A program made the translations under genes and the position numbers. Shown here piece after piece: positions 26,940 through 35,058 of a stretch of 64,000 bases of DNA (position 1 is the first letter of the stretch; every line of letters begins with the position of its first letter). The notes under the pieces were generated by a model, which was given only the letters and a program-made list of their open reading frames with translations, was not told the origin of the DNA and did not search any database. Origin of the DNA: Parendozoicomonas sp. Alg238-R29 (GTDB lineage: Bacteria; Pseudomonadota; Gammaproteobacteria; Pseudomonadales; Endozoicomonadaceae); contig NZ_CAMZOG010000001.1 of NCBI RefSeq assembly GCF_947331445.1, positions 1-64,000 on the forward strand, in the 5' to 3' direction.

Positions 26940-27830
26940 TTACAGATGTTTTGGAGATGGAGGCACGCTGCTAGAGCGTAACCAGGTGGCCACGGCATCA
27001 AGTAATACCGCCATTGAGTACCCAGGGGGCAACCCCGCAGTGCTGGTTTCAATAGTAAATGACTTTGGCATCTCTCTTCGGAACACTGCATCCTGATAAT
27101 GAGCAGAAGGTTGGCTGGAAATAACCAGCATGGAACCTGGTTTGGGAGAGTGCTCAAGCCAGTCTTTAATAGTTGTTGCTGTATGGCAGCGACCCCAGTG
27201 TCCACCCTGCCATTGCCGAGGAGAGTCGATAATCTTAACCGGCACTTTCTCCATCTCTGATGGATAAGGGTAATAGTAAAGGATAAGTCGTATCGCTTCG
27301 GTTTCGTGCAGTGGAGCATTCTCTTTGTTGAATGATTCGGGAAGTGATGATTTTTTGGGTAAGAGGGCTGCCATCACTTCAGGAAAACGGTCAATCTTTG
27401 GAGTGAGTGGTCGCTGCCCAGCCAAGACAACAAGTTGAGAAAAACGTACACCGGAGTCCCACTGCTCTGCCAGCCAGTCGAGGCGTGCCTTCATGGATGG
27501 TGCTGTTGAACCCGGCAGGATGGCGTAATCATAGGTTTTTCTTTTAGGAAACCAGGGGGATATCAAATCAAGTTCATCCAGAACGGCGATAACCTGATTT
27601 TTCTTGGTTTCGGAAAGACCAACTTCCTTCATCTGCCAGCGTTCTACATCTGGCTTTCTTCCCCAGCGTTGTATAAAACTATGACGATATTCGTCCCAGT
27701 CCTGAGTTGGCGGCATAGACAGCAGGGCCGCCAGTTTCTGCAACGGCTCAGGTATTTCGTTGGCAAATGTTTCTTCCTGAAACATAATGAACATCCCTGT
27801 CAGTATTAAGGCTTTGAACGTTAGCCTCAT
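26940..27830 (-). CDS. Exported protein of unknown function
   Basis: A 296-residue protein of a family I do not recognise. The start at 27830 is supported by a 4-base ATGA overlap with the upstream cupin and by a clear signal peptide (MRLTFKALILTGMF, cleavage near ETFA). The mature part is soluble and mixed alpha/beta, with AILPGSTAPSMKARLDWL, LVVLAGQRPLTPKI, ETEAIRLILYY, GRCHTATTIKDWL and LVISSQPSAHYQDAV. This order of strand-loop motifs is reminiscent of DUF218/YdcF-like proteins, but key residues are not clear enough to assign it. It lies between two cupin genes and is translationally coupled to one. Confidence 0.7.
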   Translation of the reverse strand: MRLTFKALILTGMFIMFQEETFANEIPEPLQKLAALLSMPPTQDWDEYRHSFIQRWGRKPDVERWQMKEVGLSETKKNQVIAVLDELDLISPWFPKRKTYDYAILPGSTAPSMKARLDWLAEQWDSGVRFSQLVVLAGQRPLTPKIDRFPEVMAALLPKKSSLPESFNKENAPLHETEAIRLILYYYPYPSEMEKVPVKIIDSPRQWQGGHWGRCHTATTIKDWLEHSPKPGSMLVISSQPSAHYQDAVFRREMPKSFTIETSTAGLPPGYSMAVLLDAVATWLRSSSVPPSPKHL

Positions 27831-28162
27831 GTTTTTTCTGGCTCTACATGGAGAGCCAACCATACGGTTTCACAGGTTTCTTCCGTCCATTCCACCCGAT
27901 GCTTTGTATGGGCAGGTACCAATACATGGGTGCCTGGGGTCATATCTACATCTTCGTTGTTTCCATCAAAAGTCAGAGTCGCATGGCCTGAGAGAAGTAC
28001 GACCCACTCATCTTCTGGCTGGTCATACCATTGGCCTTCCGGGGTTCTGTGTCCGTGGGAAACGATGCGTTCAAGTCTTAGACCAGGGCGCTCAACGAGC
28101 AGTTCGAGAAATTCTTTATCAGGGTTAAATGGAGCTTCGGTAAAGAGATTGACTGGTTTCAT
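27827..28162 (-). CDS. Cupin-domain protein, translationally coupled to the exported protein
   Basis: A 111-residue cupin. The ATG at 28162 (MKPVNLF) has AGGAG seven bases upstream; an earlier in-frame ATG (28177) overlaps that site and is less likely. The cupin motifs are RIVSHGHRTPEGQWYDQPED (two His, then Glu) and a later His in PAHTKHRVEW, consistent with a metal centre. The sequence belongs to a widespread small cupin family without a firm function. Its stop codon overlaps the start of the exported protein gene by 4 bases. Confidence 0.85.
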   Translation of the reverse strand: MKPVNLFTEAPFNPDKEFLELLVERPGLRLERIVSHGHRTPEGQWYDQPEDEWVVLLSGHATLTFDGNNEDVDMTPGTHVLVPAHTKHRVEWTEETCETVWLALHVEPEKT

Positions 28163-28203
28163 TATCCGCTCCTGCATGTAAGCCGAAACAGAATATAGCA
28201 GTC

Positions 28204-28518
28204 TTAAAGGCGGATGCCGTGGGCCGCGTCCCTGGCTGAGTTTCCAGCTATCTTAGTGAATGAACTGTCCAGTTCAGGAAGAGGCCAGTCGGCTGGATAA
28301 TGACGGGAAAGCTCTTCCATCAGCGCGCTGTACTCCTGAGCAGGCTTGCTCAACAAGTAGAGAAGGAAGGTATACATTCTGTCAGACATAGCTTTCTGCA
28401 GGTTTTTCAGGTCTTCCTGACTCATTGCTCCAGATGTATTCATTTTCTCGACAGGCGTATTGCGCAGGCAGTTCGCAGTGATAATCAGCGCAAGTTTTTT
28501 GACAGTGTTCTCGTCCAT
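28204..28518 (-). CDS. Unknown small protein at the head of the cupin operon
   Basis: A 104-residue protein, mostly helical, with no signal peptide or membrane segment and no family that I recognise. It contains LALIITANCLRNTPVEKM and MYTFLLYLLSKPAQEYSALMEEL. It lies 41 bases upstream of the first cupin gene on the same strand and may be co-transcribed. Confidence 0.6.
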   Translation of the reverse strand: MDENTVKKLALIITANCLRNTPVEKMNTSGAMSQEDLKNLQKAMSDRMYTFLLYLLSKPAQEYSALMEELSRHYPADWPLPELDSSFTKIAGNSARDAAHGIRL

Positions 28519-28646
28519 GGTACACCTGATGAGCTGTGACTTTGTTCTAAACCTAGTCGCTATAAAAGGGGCAGCAAGAAGCGGCGGTATATGAGTGGAA
28601 ATCTTGTCGGAAAGGGTTTGTTCAGAGGTTTTCTTCCAGAAAAAAC

Positions 28647-28675
28647 AACCGGCCCTGACGGCCGGTTGGTTGTTT
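28647..28675. terminator. Terminator after the glycine-zipper gene
   Basis: An 8-bp perfect stem (AACCGGCC with GGCCGGTT) around CTGAC is flanked by T-rich tracts on both strands (GTTTTTT on the minus strand), so it can act in both directions. It follows the minus-strand gene ending at 28700. Confidence 0.8.
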
Positions 28676-28699
28676 TTCAGAATGTATGAGTACAGGGGA

Positions 28700-29173
28700 T
28701 TAATTCATATTCCCGGCACGATACTGCTCGTGCAGGTTGTTGGTATACATCCAGGCAATGTTGGTCGCTGCAGATGTTCCGCCACCGAAAGCTCCACCGG
28801 CGATAGAACCGCAAGTTGCACCAATAATAATTGCGAAAGGCATGGTTGTGCCACCACTGATCGTGCCAAAAGCAATGCCTGCCAATGTTCCAATGGCGCC
28901 GCCTATAGCACTACCGGGAACACCACCACAACAGAACCCTACAAAGCCAGTCTTCAGGTAAGACAAAATAGATACAAGTTTATTAGGTTTTCTGGATTTA
29001 ATGGCTGTCTGAGGAGTAGAGGACTCAGAGGTACCACCCGTGGAAACTTGAATGTTCATCTTTGTGTTTTTTACCTTTAAACCTTCTGATGCCCCTGTTT
29101 GAAGAGCTGAGTCATGCGTGTTTATGTTGGTATAGCCAACAGGGGAAAACTGTTTTTGAAGTGGTGCGGCCAT
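28700..29173 (-). CDS. Glycine-zipper protein with polar N-terminus (effector-like)
   Basis: A 157-residue protein. Residues 1-65 are polar and rich in Ser, Thr, Gln and Asn, with no signal peptide. Residues 72-133 form two glycine-zipper hydrophobic segments (SAIGGAIGTLAGIAFG and IIIGATCGSIAGGAFGGG) able to insert in or perforate membranes. The short C-terminus is polar. A good ribosome site (GGAGG) precedes the ATG and a terminator follows, so it is a single-gene unit. It resembles in layout, but not obviously in sequence, the unknown gene at 19316. The glycine zipper is seen directly; any secretion or effector role is inference. Confidence 0.7.
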   Translation of the reverse strand: MAAPLQKQFSPVGYTNINTHDSALQTGASEGLKVKNTKMNIQVSTGGTSESSTPQTAIKSRKPNKLVSILSYLKTGFVGFCCGGVPGSAIGGAIGTLAGIAFGTISGGTTMPFAIIIGATCGSIAGGAFGGGTSAATNIAWMYTNNLHEQYRAGNMN

Positions 29174-29307
29174 AGTTAATCCTCCATGTTATGGGTAACT
29201 GGCCTCATATTCATGGGCCCGTTTGTCAGTGACAGGAGGATTCTATGTAGGGAAGGGTCGAACCTCTATTCAACCTTGTGGTGACAGACCAAGGTCGCAG
29301 ATGTGCC

Positions 29308-29333
29308 CGGCACTTTAATCCGGCACTTTAATC
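29308..29333. repeat. Tandem duplication at the end of the deacetylase gene
   Basis: Two copies of the 13-bp unit CGGCACTTTAATC (29308 and 29321) lie across the stop codon of the polysaccharide deacetylase gene. The second copy contains the stop, so the protein end is unaffected. Confidence 0.75.
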
Positions 29334-30383
29334 CAGGGCTCTCCCATCGTTTGTTAAACGTACCCAGTCCTTGGAAAACCAGAACCAGCGACCATCCGGG
29401 CCTGGTGCCGTACAGTTAACACGGGAGCGCCCCAAAGGCAGCTGATCCGGCATTTGCACTTCCAGTTCTGTTTTCTCTTTATTCTGCCAGGCGATATCCA
29501 GCGTTTTGCCCAAGGCATAGCAGGCAACCTGGGAGGCAGACCATTCACCGGGGTGAAGATGCAGGGTCAGCGGACCGATTCGGCCATCTTGGGGAGCAAT
29601 TCCTGAATCAGGCTCGATATCTGAAACAGACAAAGGCAGGCTGCGAACTTTTAATGGGAAACTTTTCATAGCGCCATAACCAGCCCCCATAGGGTAGCGG
29701 GGAAGCTTGGCGGGATTAGACAAAAGGCTTACAGCTCCAGATTGCTGCCCAAAACCCAGATAGCCATTGTTTAGAATCATTTTTTCCAGAGCTGGAGCTG
29801 TTTCTCCGAATGGCCAGGCTAACAATTTATGGTGTTGTCCTGTTTCTTCCTTGATACGCTTCTCGGCTGTTCTTAGATCCTGCTCAATACGTTTGATCCA
29901 GGCTCCCTGAGTTTCGTCAGAATTGCGCTCTACCAGATGATTGTGATGCACAGTGTGGTTGGCCAGAGTTGTGCCCTGATCGCCGATTTTCTTTAACTGC
30001 TCCCATGTCATAGTGCGACTTTGTCGCTTATCGACAGCTTTGGTATTCACAAAAATTGTGAATGGGAAGTTGTGTTTCTTCAGCAGAGGTAGCGCGTTCT
30101 TATAAATTGAGGAGTAGGCGTCATCAAAGGTAATAACAACGGTTTTATCTGGCAGCGGTTCTTTGTTGCGTAGCTTGTCGGTTACTTCTGTGAGTGGCAT
30201 CACAGAGAATTCGTTCTGTTTGAGCCACTCAAGGTGTTCAGCAAACAGTGCTGGTGAAGTGCTGGTTGATGCCGGAGTAGAGTCGTCAATATGGTGGTAC
30301 TGAAGTATCACTACTGCCTGAGCGCGGATGGTGAGAATTGCCATAACGAAAGCGATGGCCAGTGCTGCAAACCGTGTTTTCAA
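29328..30383 (-). CDS. Exported polysaccharide deacetylase (NodB domain)
   Basis: A 351-residue protein with a signal peptide (cleavage near IRAQA, residue 23) and a NodB homology domain. It begins VVILQYHHID, then has ITFDDAY (catalytic and metal Asp pair) and NHTVHHNH (metal His pair), and continues to WPFGE. The C-terminal third (about 250-351) is an extra beta-rich region. Such enzymes remove acetyl groups from envelope or biofilm polysaccharides, as PgaB does for poly-GlcNAc. The substrate cannot be told. No exopolysaccharide genes are adjacent. Confidence 0.88.
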   Translation of the reverse strand: MKTRFAALAIAFVMAILTIRAQAVVILQYHHIDDSTPASTSTSPALFAEHLEWLKQNEFSVMPLTEVTDKLRNKEPLPDKTVVITFDDAYSSIYKNALPLLKKHNFPFTIFVNTKAVDKRQSRTMTWEQLKKIGDQGTTLANHTVHHNHLVERNSDETQGAWIKRIEQDLRTAEKRIKEETGQHHKLLAWPFGETAPALEKMILNNGYLGFGQQSGAVSLLSNPAKLPRYPMGAGYGAMKSFPLKVRSLPLSVSDIEPDSGIAPQDGRIGPLTLHLHPGEWSASQVACYALGKTLDIAWQNKEKTELEVQMPDQLPLGRSRVNCTAPGPDGRWFWFSKDWVRLTNDGRALD

Positions 30384-30407
30384 AACCTGTACCCATTGTA
30401 AAACAAA

Positions 30408-30431
30408 GAGCCCGGAGTTAACCCCGGGCTC
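30408..30431 (-). terminator. Terminator downstream of the tesB 17-bp repeats
   Basis: An 8-bp perfect stem (GAGCCCGG with CCGGGCTC) is followed on the minus strand by TTTGTTTT. It lies about 105 bases after the tesB stop codon, with a tandem repeat in between. Confidence 0.75.
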
Positions 30432-30532
30432 GAAAGCTGTCGATACTCAAAAGCTGTCGATACTCAAAAGCTATCGATACTCAAAAGCTGTCGATACTCA
30501 AAAGCTATCGATATTCAAAAGCTATCAATGCT
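30431..30532. repeat. Six tandem copies of a 17-bp unit after tesB
   Basis: The unit CAAAAGCTRTCGATACT is repeated six times without gaps over 102 bases, with a few substitutions (G or A in the middle, altered last copy). Each copy contains ATCGAT or GTCGAT. It lies between the tesB stop codon and a terminator, so it would be transcribed as a 3' untranslated region. Confidence 0.92.
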
Positions 30533-30536
30533 GTGG

Positions 30537-31400
30537 TTAGAACTTCTTACGAATCAAGCCTTCCTGCATGGTAGACGCGACCAGTTGCCCTTTCTGGTTG
30601 AATATCTGCCCACGAGCCAAGCCTCTGGCGCCTCCAGCTGTCGGACTGTCCATGCTGTACAGCAGCCATTCATCCATACGGAAATCACGGTGGAACCACA
30701 TGGCGTGATCGATGCTGGCTACCTGCATATTTGGCTGCCAGAAGTTTACGCCATGGGGGTTGAGGGAAGTGGTGACAAAACTAAAATCAGAAGCGTAAGC
30801 CAGCAGGTATTTGTGGATACGCAGATCATTTGGCAATTTGCCATTGGCTCGCAGCCAGATGTGGCGTACAGGTTCCATCGGTTGAGGATTAAGGAAATCA
30901 GGGATTTTCACCGCCCGAAGTTCAATAGGGCGATCGCAGGTTAACTTGTCACGAACCTGCTCGGGAATCAGGTGTGCAATGCTCTTGACCCTGTCCAACT
31001 CAGATTCCAACTCTTCCGGCGGAGTGACCTGCGGCATATCCGGGTGCTGGTGGTCGAAGCCTTCTTCTTGCTCCTGAAAAGAAAGGGCAACATTAAAAAT
31101 AGGTTTACCATTCTGAATAGCAACGACTCTTCGGGTGGAAAAGCTTTTTCCGTCCCGGGATTTATCCACTTCATACACTATCGGTTTATGGGCATTGCCG
31201 GGTCGCAGAAAGTAACAATGGAAGGAGTGCAGTCCGCGATCTTCCTCAACGGTTTGTTTGGCTGCAGACAACGCCTGTCCAATAACCTGTCCACCAAAAA
31301 CATTGCCAAAACCCAGATCTTGACTCTGGCCACGGAAAATAGTCTCTTCGATTTGCTCCAGCTGCAAAAGGCTTAACAGTTCATCCAGTACTTTACTCAT
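30537..31400 (-). CDS. tesB: Acyl-CoA thioesterase II
   Basis: A 287-residue double-hotdog thioesterase matching TesB along its length. It hydrolyses acyl-CoA to free fatty acid and CoA. Motifs include FRGQSQDLGFGNVFGGQVIGQAL near the start and, in the second half, SIDHAMWFHRDFRMDEWLLY and ARGQIFNQKGQLVAS, with the Asp-Thr-Gln type catalytic region. It is followed by the 17-bp repeat tract and a terminator. trmH lies 48 bases upstream on the same strand. Confidence 0.95.
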   Translation of the reverse strand: MSKVLDELLSLLQLEQIEETIFRGQSQDLGFGNVFGGQVIGQALSAAKQTVEEDRGLHSFHCYFLRPGNAHKPIVYEVDKSRDGKSFSTRRVVAIQNGKPIFNVALSFQEQEEGFDHQHPDMPQVTPPEELESELDRVKSIAHLIPEQVRDKLTCDRPIELRAVKIPDFLNPQPMEPVRHIWLRANGKLPNDLRIHKYLLAYASDFSFVTTSLNPHGVNFWQPNMQVASIDHAMWFHRDFRMDEWLLYSMDSPTAGGARGLARGQIFNQKGQLVASTMQEGLIRKKF

Positions 31401-31448
31401 ATGTCCCCTCGCTCAAGTGTCCCCTTGATATTTATTATTCGCCCGGTG

Positions 31449-32132
31449 TCATTCTTGTGACTTTACCCGGGCATACCAGACTTCGGGTTCTATCAGCTGG
31501 CCTTCATCATCCAGCTGGGGGTAATCAAGTTGTCTGTCGTCGCAATACCGTGCCAGCTCCGGATATCCCCATTGAAACAGAGAGTGTGTGTATTCGCTGG
31601 TAGATATACGGCTGACGTTGTAAAGACCAGCTTCCTGACGTTGTCGTTGGGCTTCCATCAAAATAATGGCTGCGGCAACAGACACATTGAATGATTGAAC
31701 CATCCCCTGCATGGGGATAATAACATGCTCGTCTGCCAGTTCAGCAGCAGCTTGGCTCACGCCGCGTTTTTCTGACCCCAGAAGCAGGGCACAGGGTTGG
31801 GTGTAATCCAGTTCGTGATAAGGGCAGGCATGACCGGAAAAGTGCGCGGCAACAATTTTAAAGCCTTTTTCTTTCAGAGTTTTACCGGCCGCGATGGTGT
31901 TCTCGTGCTGCTCAACATTAACCCAGCGACTGCTGCCCATGGAGCGCCCACGCAGCTGACGGTTACGAATATCTGGGTTACACAAATGAACCTGTTGTAT
32001 CCCCACAGCATCACAGGTGCGGATAATAGCGGCCAGGTTGTGGGGTTTATGAACCTCATCTGCCAGTACCGTGAGGTCAGGTTGGCGGCGGGCGAGAGTT
32101 TCGCGCAGTTTCTGAAAACGTTCCGGTGTCAT
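31449..32132 (-). CDS. trmH: tRNA (guanosine-18-2'-O)-methyltransferase
   Basis: A 227-residue SPOUT-class methyltransferase. The RNA-binding start (MTPERFQKLRETLARRQPDL) and motifs ADEVHKPHNLAAIIRTCDAVG, LLGSEKRGVS and IPMQGMVQSFNVSVAAAI fit TrmH, which methylates the ribose of G18 in the D loop of tRNA. The C-terminal extension past residue 170 is also typical of TrmH. It lies between ddl and tesB on the minus strand. Confidence 0.93.
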   Translation of the reverse strand: MTPERFQKLRETLARRQPDLTVLADEVHKPHNLAAIIRTCDAVGIQQVHLCNPDIRNRQLRGRSMGSSRWVNVEQHENTIAAGKTLKEKGFKIVAAHFSGHACPYHELDYTQPCALLLGSEKRGVSQAAAELADEHVIIPMQGMVQSFNVSVAAAIILMEAQRQRQEAGLYNVSRISTSEYTHSLFQWGYPELARYCDDRQLDYPQLDDEGQLIEPEVWYARVKSQE

Positions 32133-32196
32133 GGGCAGATATTTTGGGGAAACACCGGATTTTAGAGCTGATGATATGTGCTGACAATACTCTGGT

Positions 32197-33147
32197 TTAG
32201 TTCCGTGGGCCGCGGTTCAGGGCATTATTAATCATGAAGTCGACCACATCTAACATAGACAGCCCAGCATGTTCGGCAGCATCAGGCAGCATACTTGTGG
32301 GTGTCATACCGGGCATAGAATTGGTTTCCAGAAATACCGGGTCACCCTCTTGTGGGACAATAAAATCTGTCCGGCTGATATCGAGTAGTCCCAGTTCTTT
32401 ATGAACCCTTACAGCCCATTCCTGGCAATAACGATACTGATCTTCAGGAATAGGAGCTGGCAAAAGATGTTCGCTGAGCCCAGGCGTATATTTGTGGTCG
32501 TAGTCAAACCAGCCATTTCCCGCCGTACGAACTTCCAGAACAGGCAGAGCTTCTGGCGTTGGACGATCCAGGACTGAGACAGTGATTTCCCGGCCATCAA
32601 TAAGCTCTTCCACCAGAGCGTATTCTTCAACATCAAAGGACTCTTTAAGCGCCGATACCAGTTCGTCACGGTTACTGGCTGCGTTAATGGCGATAGTTGA
32701 ACCCTGCGAGCGGGGTTTCACCACAACTGGGAGGCCAAGCGATCGGATGGTTTTGTCAGCTGCTTTTTCTATTCCGGAGCTCTTGTGCAGAAGGCGGCTT
32801 CGGGCGAGATTGATGCCCAGTGGAGCCAATAGCTGTTTTGTGAAATATTTATCCATAGCTACGGAGCTGGATTTCACGCCAGAGCCAATGTAAGGAATGC
32901 CCATAATATCCAGCAGCCCCTGAATGGTTCCATCTTCGCCAAAAGGGCCGTGAAGGAGAGGGAAAACAACATCAGGCTTGAGTCTGTCGAGCTCTTTTGC
33001 CACGTGGCAGTCAAGTTCCAGCACGTGAAGGTGGTCATACTGACGGGCCATCAACCCCTGAATCCGACCGGCAGAAAGGCGGGAAACCGCAGCTTCGGGG
33101 GAGGGGCCACCGCACAGAATAACAATTACCGGCTGATTCTCGGACAT
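32197..33147 (-). CDS. ddl: D-alanine--D-alanine ligase
   Basis: A 316-residue ATP-grasp enzyme that makes the D-Ala-D-Ala end of the peptidoglycan peptide. The N-terminal ILCGGPSPEAAVS, the LHGPFGEDGTIQGLLD stretch, the ATP-binding KPRSQGSTIAI and the C-terminal FLETNSMPGMTPTSMLP are standard. It is not placed in the division cluster with ftsQ, as the main ddlB usually is, so it may be a second copy. Confidence 0.93.
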   Translation of the reverse strand: MSENQPVIVILCGGPSPEAAVSRLSAGRIQGLMARQYDHLHVLELDCHVAKELDRLKPDVVFPLLHGPFGEDGTIQGLLDIMGIPYIGSGVKSSSVAMDKYFTKQLLAPLGINLARSRLLHKSSGIEKAADKTIRSLGLPVVVKPRSQGSTIAINAASNRDELVSALKESFDVEEYALVEELIDGREITVSVLDRPTPEALPVLEVRTAGNGWFDYDHKYTPGLSEHLLPAPIPEDQYRYCQEWAVRVHKELGLLDISRTDFIVPQEGDPVFLETNSMPGMTPTSMLPDAAEHAGLSMLDVVDFMINNALNRGPRN

Positions 33148-33223
33148 CTAAACTATCCCGACTTGGTTTGCAAACCGCAGAAATATAGACTGTCGTACCC
33201 TGTCAGCAAATTTCCCGATATTT

Positions 33224-33550
33224 ATGCACCCAGATTATCGCCCTCAGTCAGACCGCACCCCTGTTCATATAGGCTATGCCCTGATGGCCGTCAGTGTATT
33301 TACCGCTTTCCCTATGCTGATTGCGATTATCGTGTCCTGGATGAATCGCAGGAAGGCTATTGATCCGCTTTTGATTGCCCATTACGACTGGCAGATTCGA
33401 ACTTTCTGGGTAAATTTCATCGTTGGCATCATCGGCGTGATTCTGCTTTGGGTTTTGGTGGGTTACTTTGTTTTGCTGCTAAACCAGTTGTGGCTGGTTT
33501 ACCGAGTTGCCGCCGGTTGGTATTTTCTGGCCAATGATCGTATGCCTTGA
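33224..33550 (+). CDS. DUF4870-like small membrane protein
   Basis: A 108-residue protein with two or three membrane helices (about 19-40, 63-86 and a weaker one near 90). The pattern GYALMAVSVFTAFPMLIAIIV, DPLLIAHYDWQIRTFW, then a hydrophobic hairpin and WLVYRVAAGWYFL matches a small membrane family common in gammaproteobacteria, with no known function. It is divergent from ddl and stands alone. Confidence 0.75.
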   Translation: MHPDYRPQSDRTPVHIGYALMAVSVFTAFPMLIAIIVSWMNRRKAIDPLLIAHYDWQIRTFWVNFIVGIIGVILLWVLVGYFVLLLNQLWLVYRVAAGWYFLANDRMP

Positions 33551-33600
33551 ACAGGCGAATATCCTTCCTTGATATGCTGTAAAGAAGGCTGACATTGATG

Positions 33601-33629
33601 GGTATACATTTTTTGAAAAAGTGTATACC
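33601..33629. promoter_or_regulatory. 29-bp near-perfect palindrome upstream of the hydrolase-PilZ gene
   Basis: Two 14-base arms (GGTATACATTTTTT and AAAAAGTGTATACC, one G-T pair) surround a single G. GAT/ATC flanks continue the symmetry after one bulged base. It is 118 bases before the ATG at 33747. With only one central base it cannot form a normal RNA hairpin loop, so a protein-binding operator is more likely. The regulator is unknown. Confidence 0.6.
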
Positions 33630-33746
33630 ATCGAAATCGGGTCAATTTAAGGCCTTCAAATTAACAACAAGAACCACAATAAAACGTTTGGCACGCAGGG
33701 TGGCAAAACGAATAAATAAAAGTGGTCTGGCAGCTGGATAATAATA

Positions 33747-35030
33747 ATGGAATACGATCTGGACTTCTCCGCCCGGAAGTTGGACAACACTCCTGGTGTT
33801 GTGCAAGCCGGACAATGGCGTGTCGAATATCAGGCCTATTCACTCCCGGAAAACAGAAATAAAACACCTATCGTGTTTTTGTCCGGTGCATTCCAGAACT
33901 TTCGCAGCTTCCGTTTTGAAGTTGCAGCCATGCTCGAACATTTCCCCATCATTCTTGTCGACCTGCCATCTCAGGGTAATAACCTTCAGCTTGCCCCAGA
34001 GCTTAATATTGCCGACTTAGCCGACCTTGTGCAGGTATTTCTGGATCAGATTGATGTTCCCAAGATAAGCCTTATTGGTGTTTCCTACGGTTCCCTGGTT
34101 GCCAGCATGTTTGCTCTCAGGCATCCGTCGCGTATTCATCGTCTTCTGTTAAGTGGTACAACCGCGAAAGGGCGACCTGCTTTGCGGTTGATGCTGGAAG
34201 AGTCTTTCCATCTTTGTGAAAGCGGGCGTATGGAAGATTTCGCCCATGGTGCGGTATCAACCATGATCAATGGTTATCACATTGATCGCACAGGCATGGG
34301 TGGCGTTCACCGCAAGCTTTTGTTGCGTCAGGTTTTGCGTCTCAGTGAAGCTGAGCGCGAAAGGTTCTTGCAAAATACGCAACGATTACTGGATTTTGAA
34401 GGGTTTGAGGAGTATCCCTCTTGCCCAACTCTGGTTGCAACAGGTGAGCTTGACCATTTCACCATGCCCCATGAAAACGCCAGTTTTGCTTTAAACTGTG
34501 CTCAGGCAACATTTGCTCTGATTAAAGATGCTGACCACATGAGTATCTTTGCCCGCCGGGAGGGAACGTGCGCACTGTTCCTCGCCTTTGCCAGGGGGAA
34601 TGTTCTGAGAACTTGTGATGATTATCGAATTTATGACCGTGGGGGAGCTATGACTCTTGAGCGGCGTATCAGTCCGCGACTTGTCCCTATCCGCAACAGC
34701 GCCTGTGTTATTAAAACGGAATCAGGGGAAGGGCTTACCTGTCGTATTGAAGATATTAATTATTTCGGTGGTCGTTTATCGCTGGATAAACGTAGTGTGG
34801 AAACACTGCCAACTCGAAACCTGCAGCTGCACGTAGAATCGATTAACCTCTCACTGCCTATTCATGTGCTGGAGCAGAATGACGAAGAGATACGCTGCCA
34901 GTTTATTCATATGGATTTAAATAAGGCTGAGAAATTCCGTAATTATCTGATTGATAACAGCTACTTTATCAATCAGGACTCCATTCCTCAGTTTATTGTT
35001 CCAGAGGAAGAGTTAGTGGAAGCTGTCTGA
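33747..35030 (+). CDS. RhlA-like alpha/beta hydrolase fused to a C-terminal PilZ domain
   Basis: A 427-residue cytoplasmic protein without a signal peptide. Residues about 35-285 are an alpha/beta hydrolase with nucleophile Ser113 (GVSYGS), Asp236 (TGELDH) and His264 (DADHMS). The run LSGAFQNFRSF, ILVDLPSQGN, LIGVSYG recalls RhlA, which joins hydroxyacyl groups into rhamnolipid precursors. Residues about 300-410 look like PilZ, with the c-di-GMP motif RxxxR (R307-R311, in RRISPR) and D336-I-N338-Y-F-G341, where the usual DxSxxG Ser is Asn. This predicts a lipid-type hydrolase or acyltransferase controlled by c-di-GMP. The RhlA relationship and c-di-GMP binding are inferred from motifs. The gene stands alone behind a long palindrome. 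Confidence 0.8.
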   Translation: MEYDLDFSARKLDNTPGVVQAGQWRVEYQAYSLPENRNKTPIVFLSGAFQNFRSFRFEVAAMLEHFPIILVDLPSQGNNLQLAPELNIADLADLVQVFLDQIDVPKISLIGVSYGSLVASMFALRHPSRIHRLLLSGTTAKGRPALRLMLEESFHLCESGRMEDFAHGAVSTMINGYHIDRTGMGGVHRKLLLRQVLRLSEAERERFLQNTQRLLDFEGFEEYPSCPTLVATGELDHFTMPHENASFALNCAQATFALIKDADHMSIFARREGTCALFLAFARGNVLRTCDDYRIYDRGGAMTLERRISPRLVPIRNSACVIKTESGEGLTCRIEDINYFGGRLSLDKRSVETLPTRNLQLHVESINLSLPIHVLEQNDEEIRCQFIHMDLNKAEKFRNYLIDNSYFINQDSIPQFIVPEEELVEAV

Positions 35031-35058
35031 TTGCTTCCGCCAACGTATTCCTTTTCAA

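Noticed and set aside
26882-27319. Upstream extension of the 26531 cupin frame (146 codons)
   Set aside because: It overlaps the exported protein gene in another frame, has no family sequence, and the cupin fold begins at the ATG 26881.
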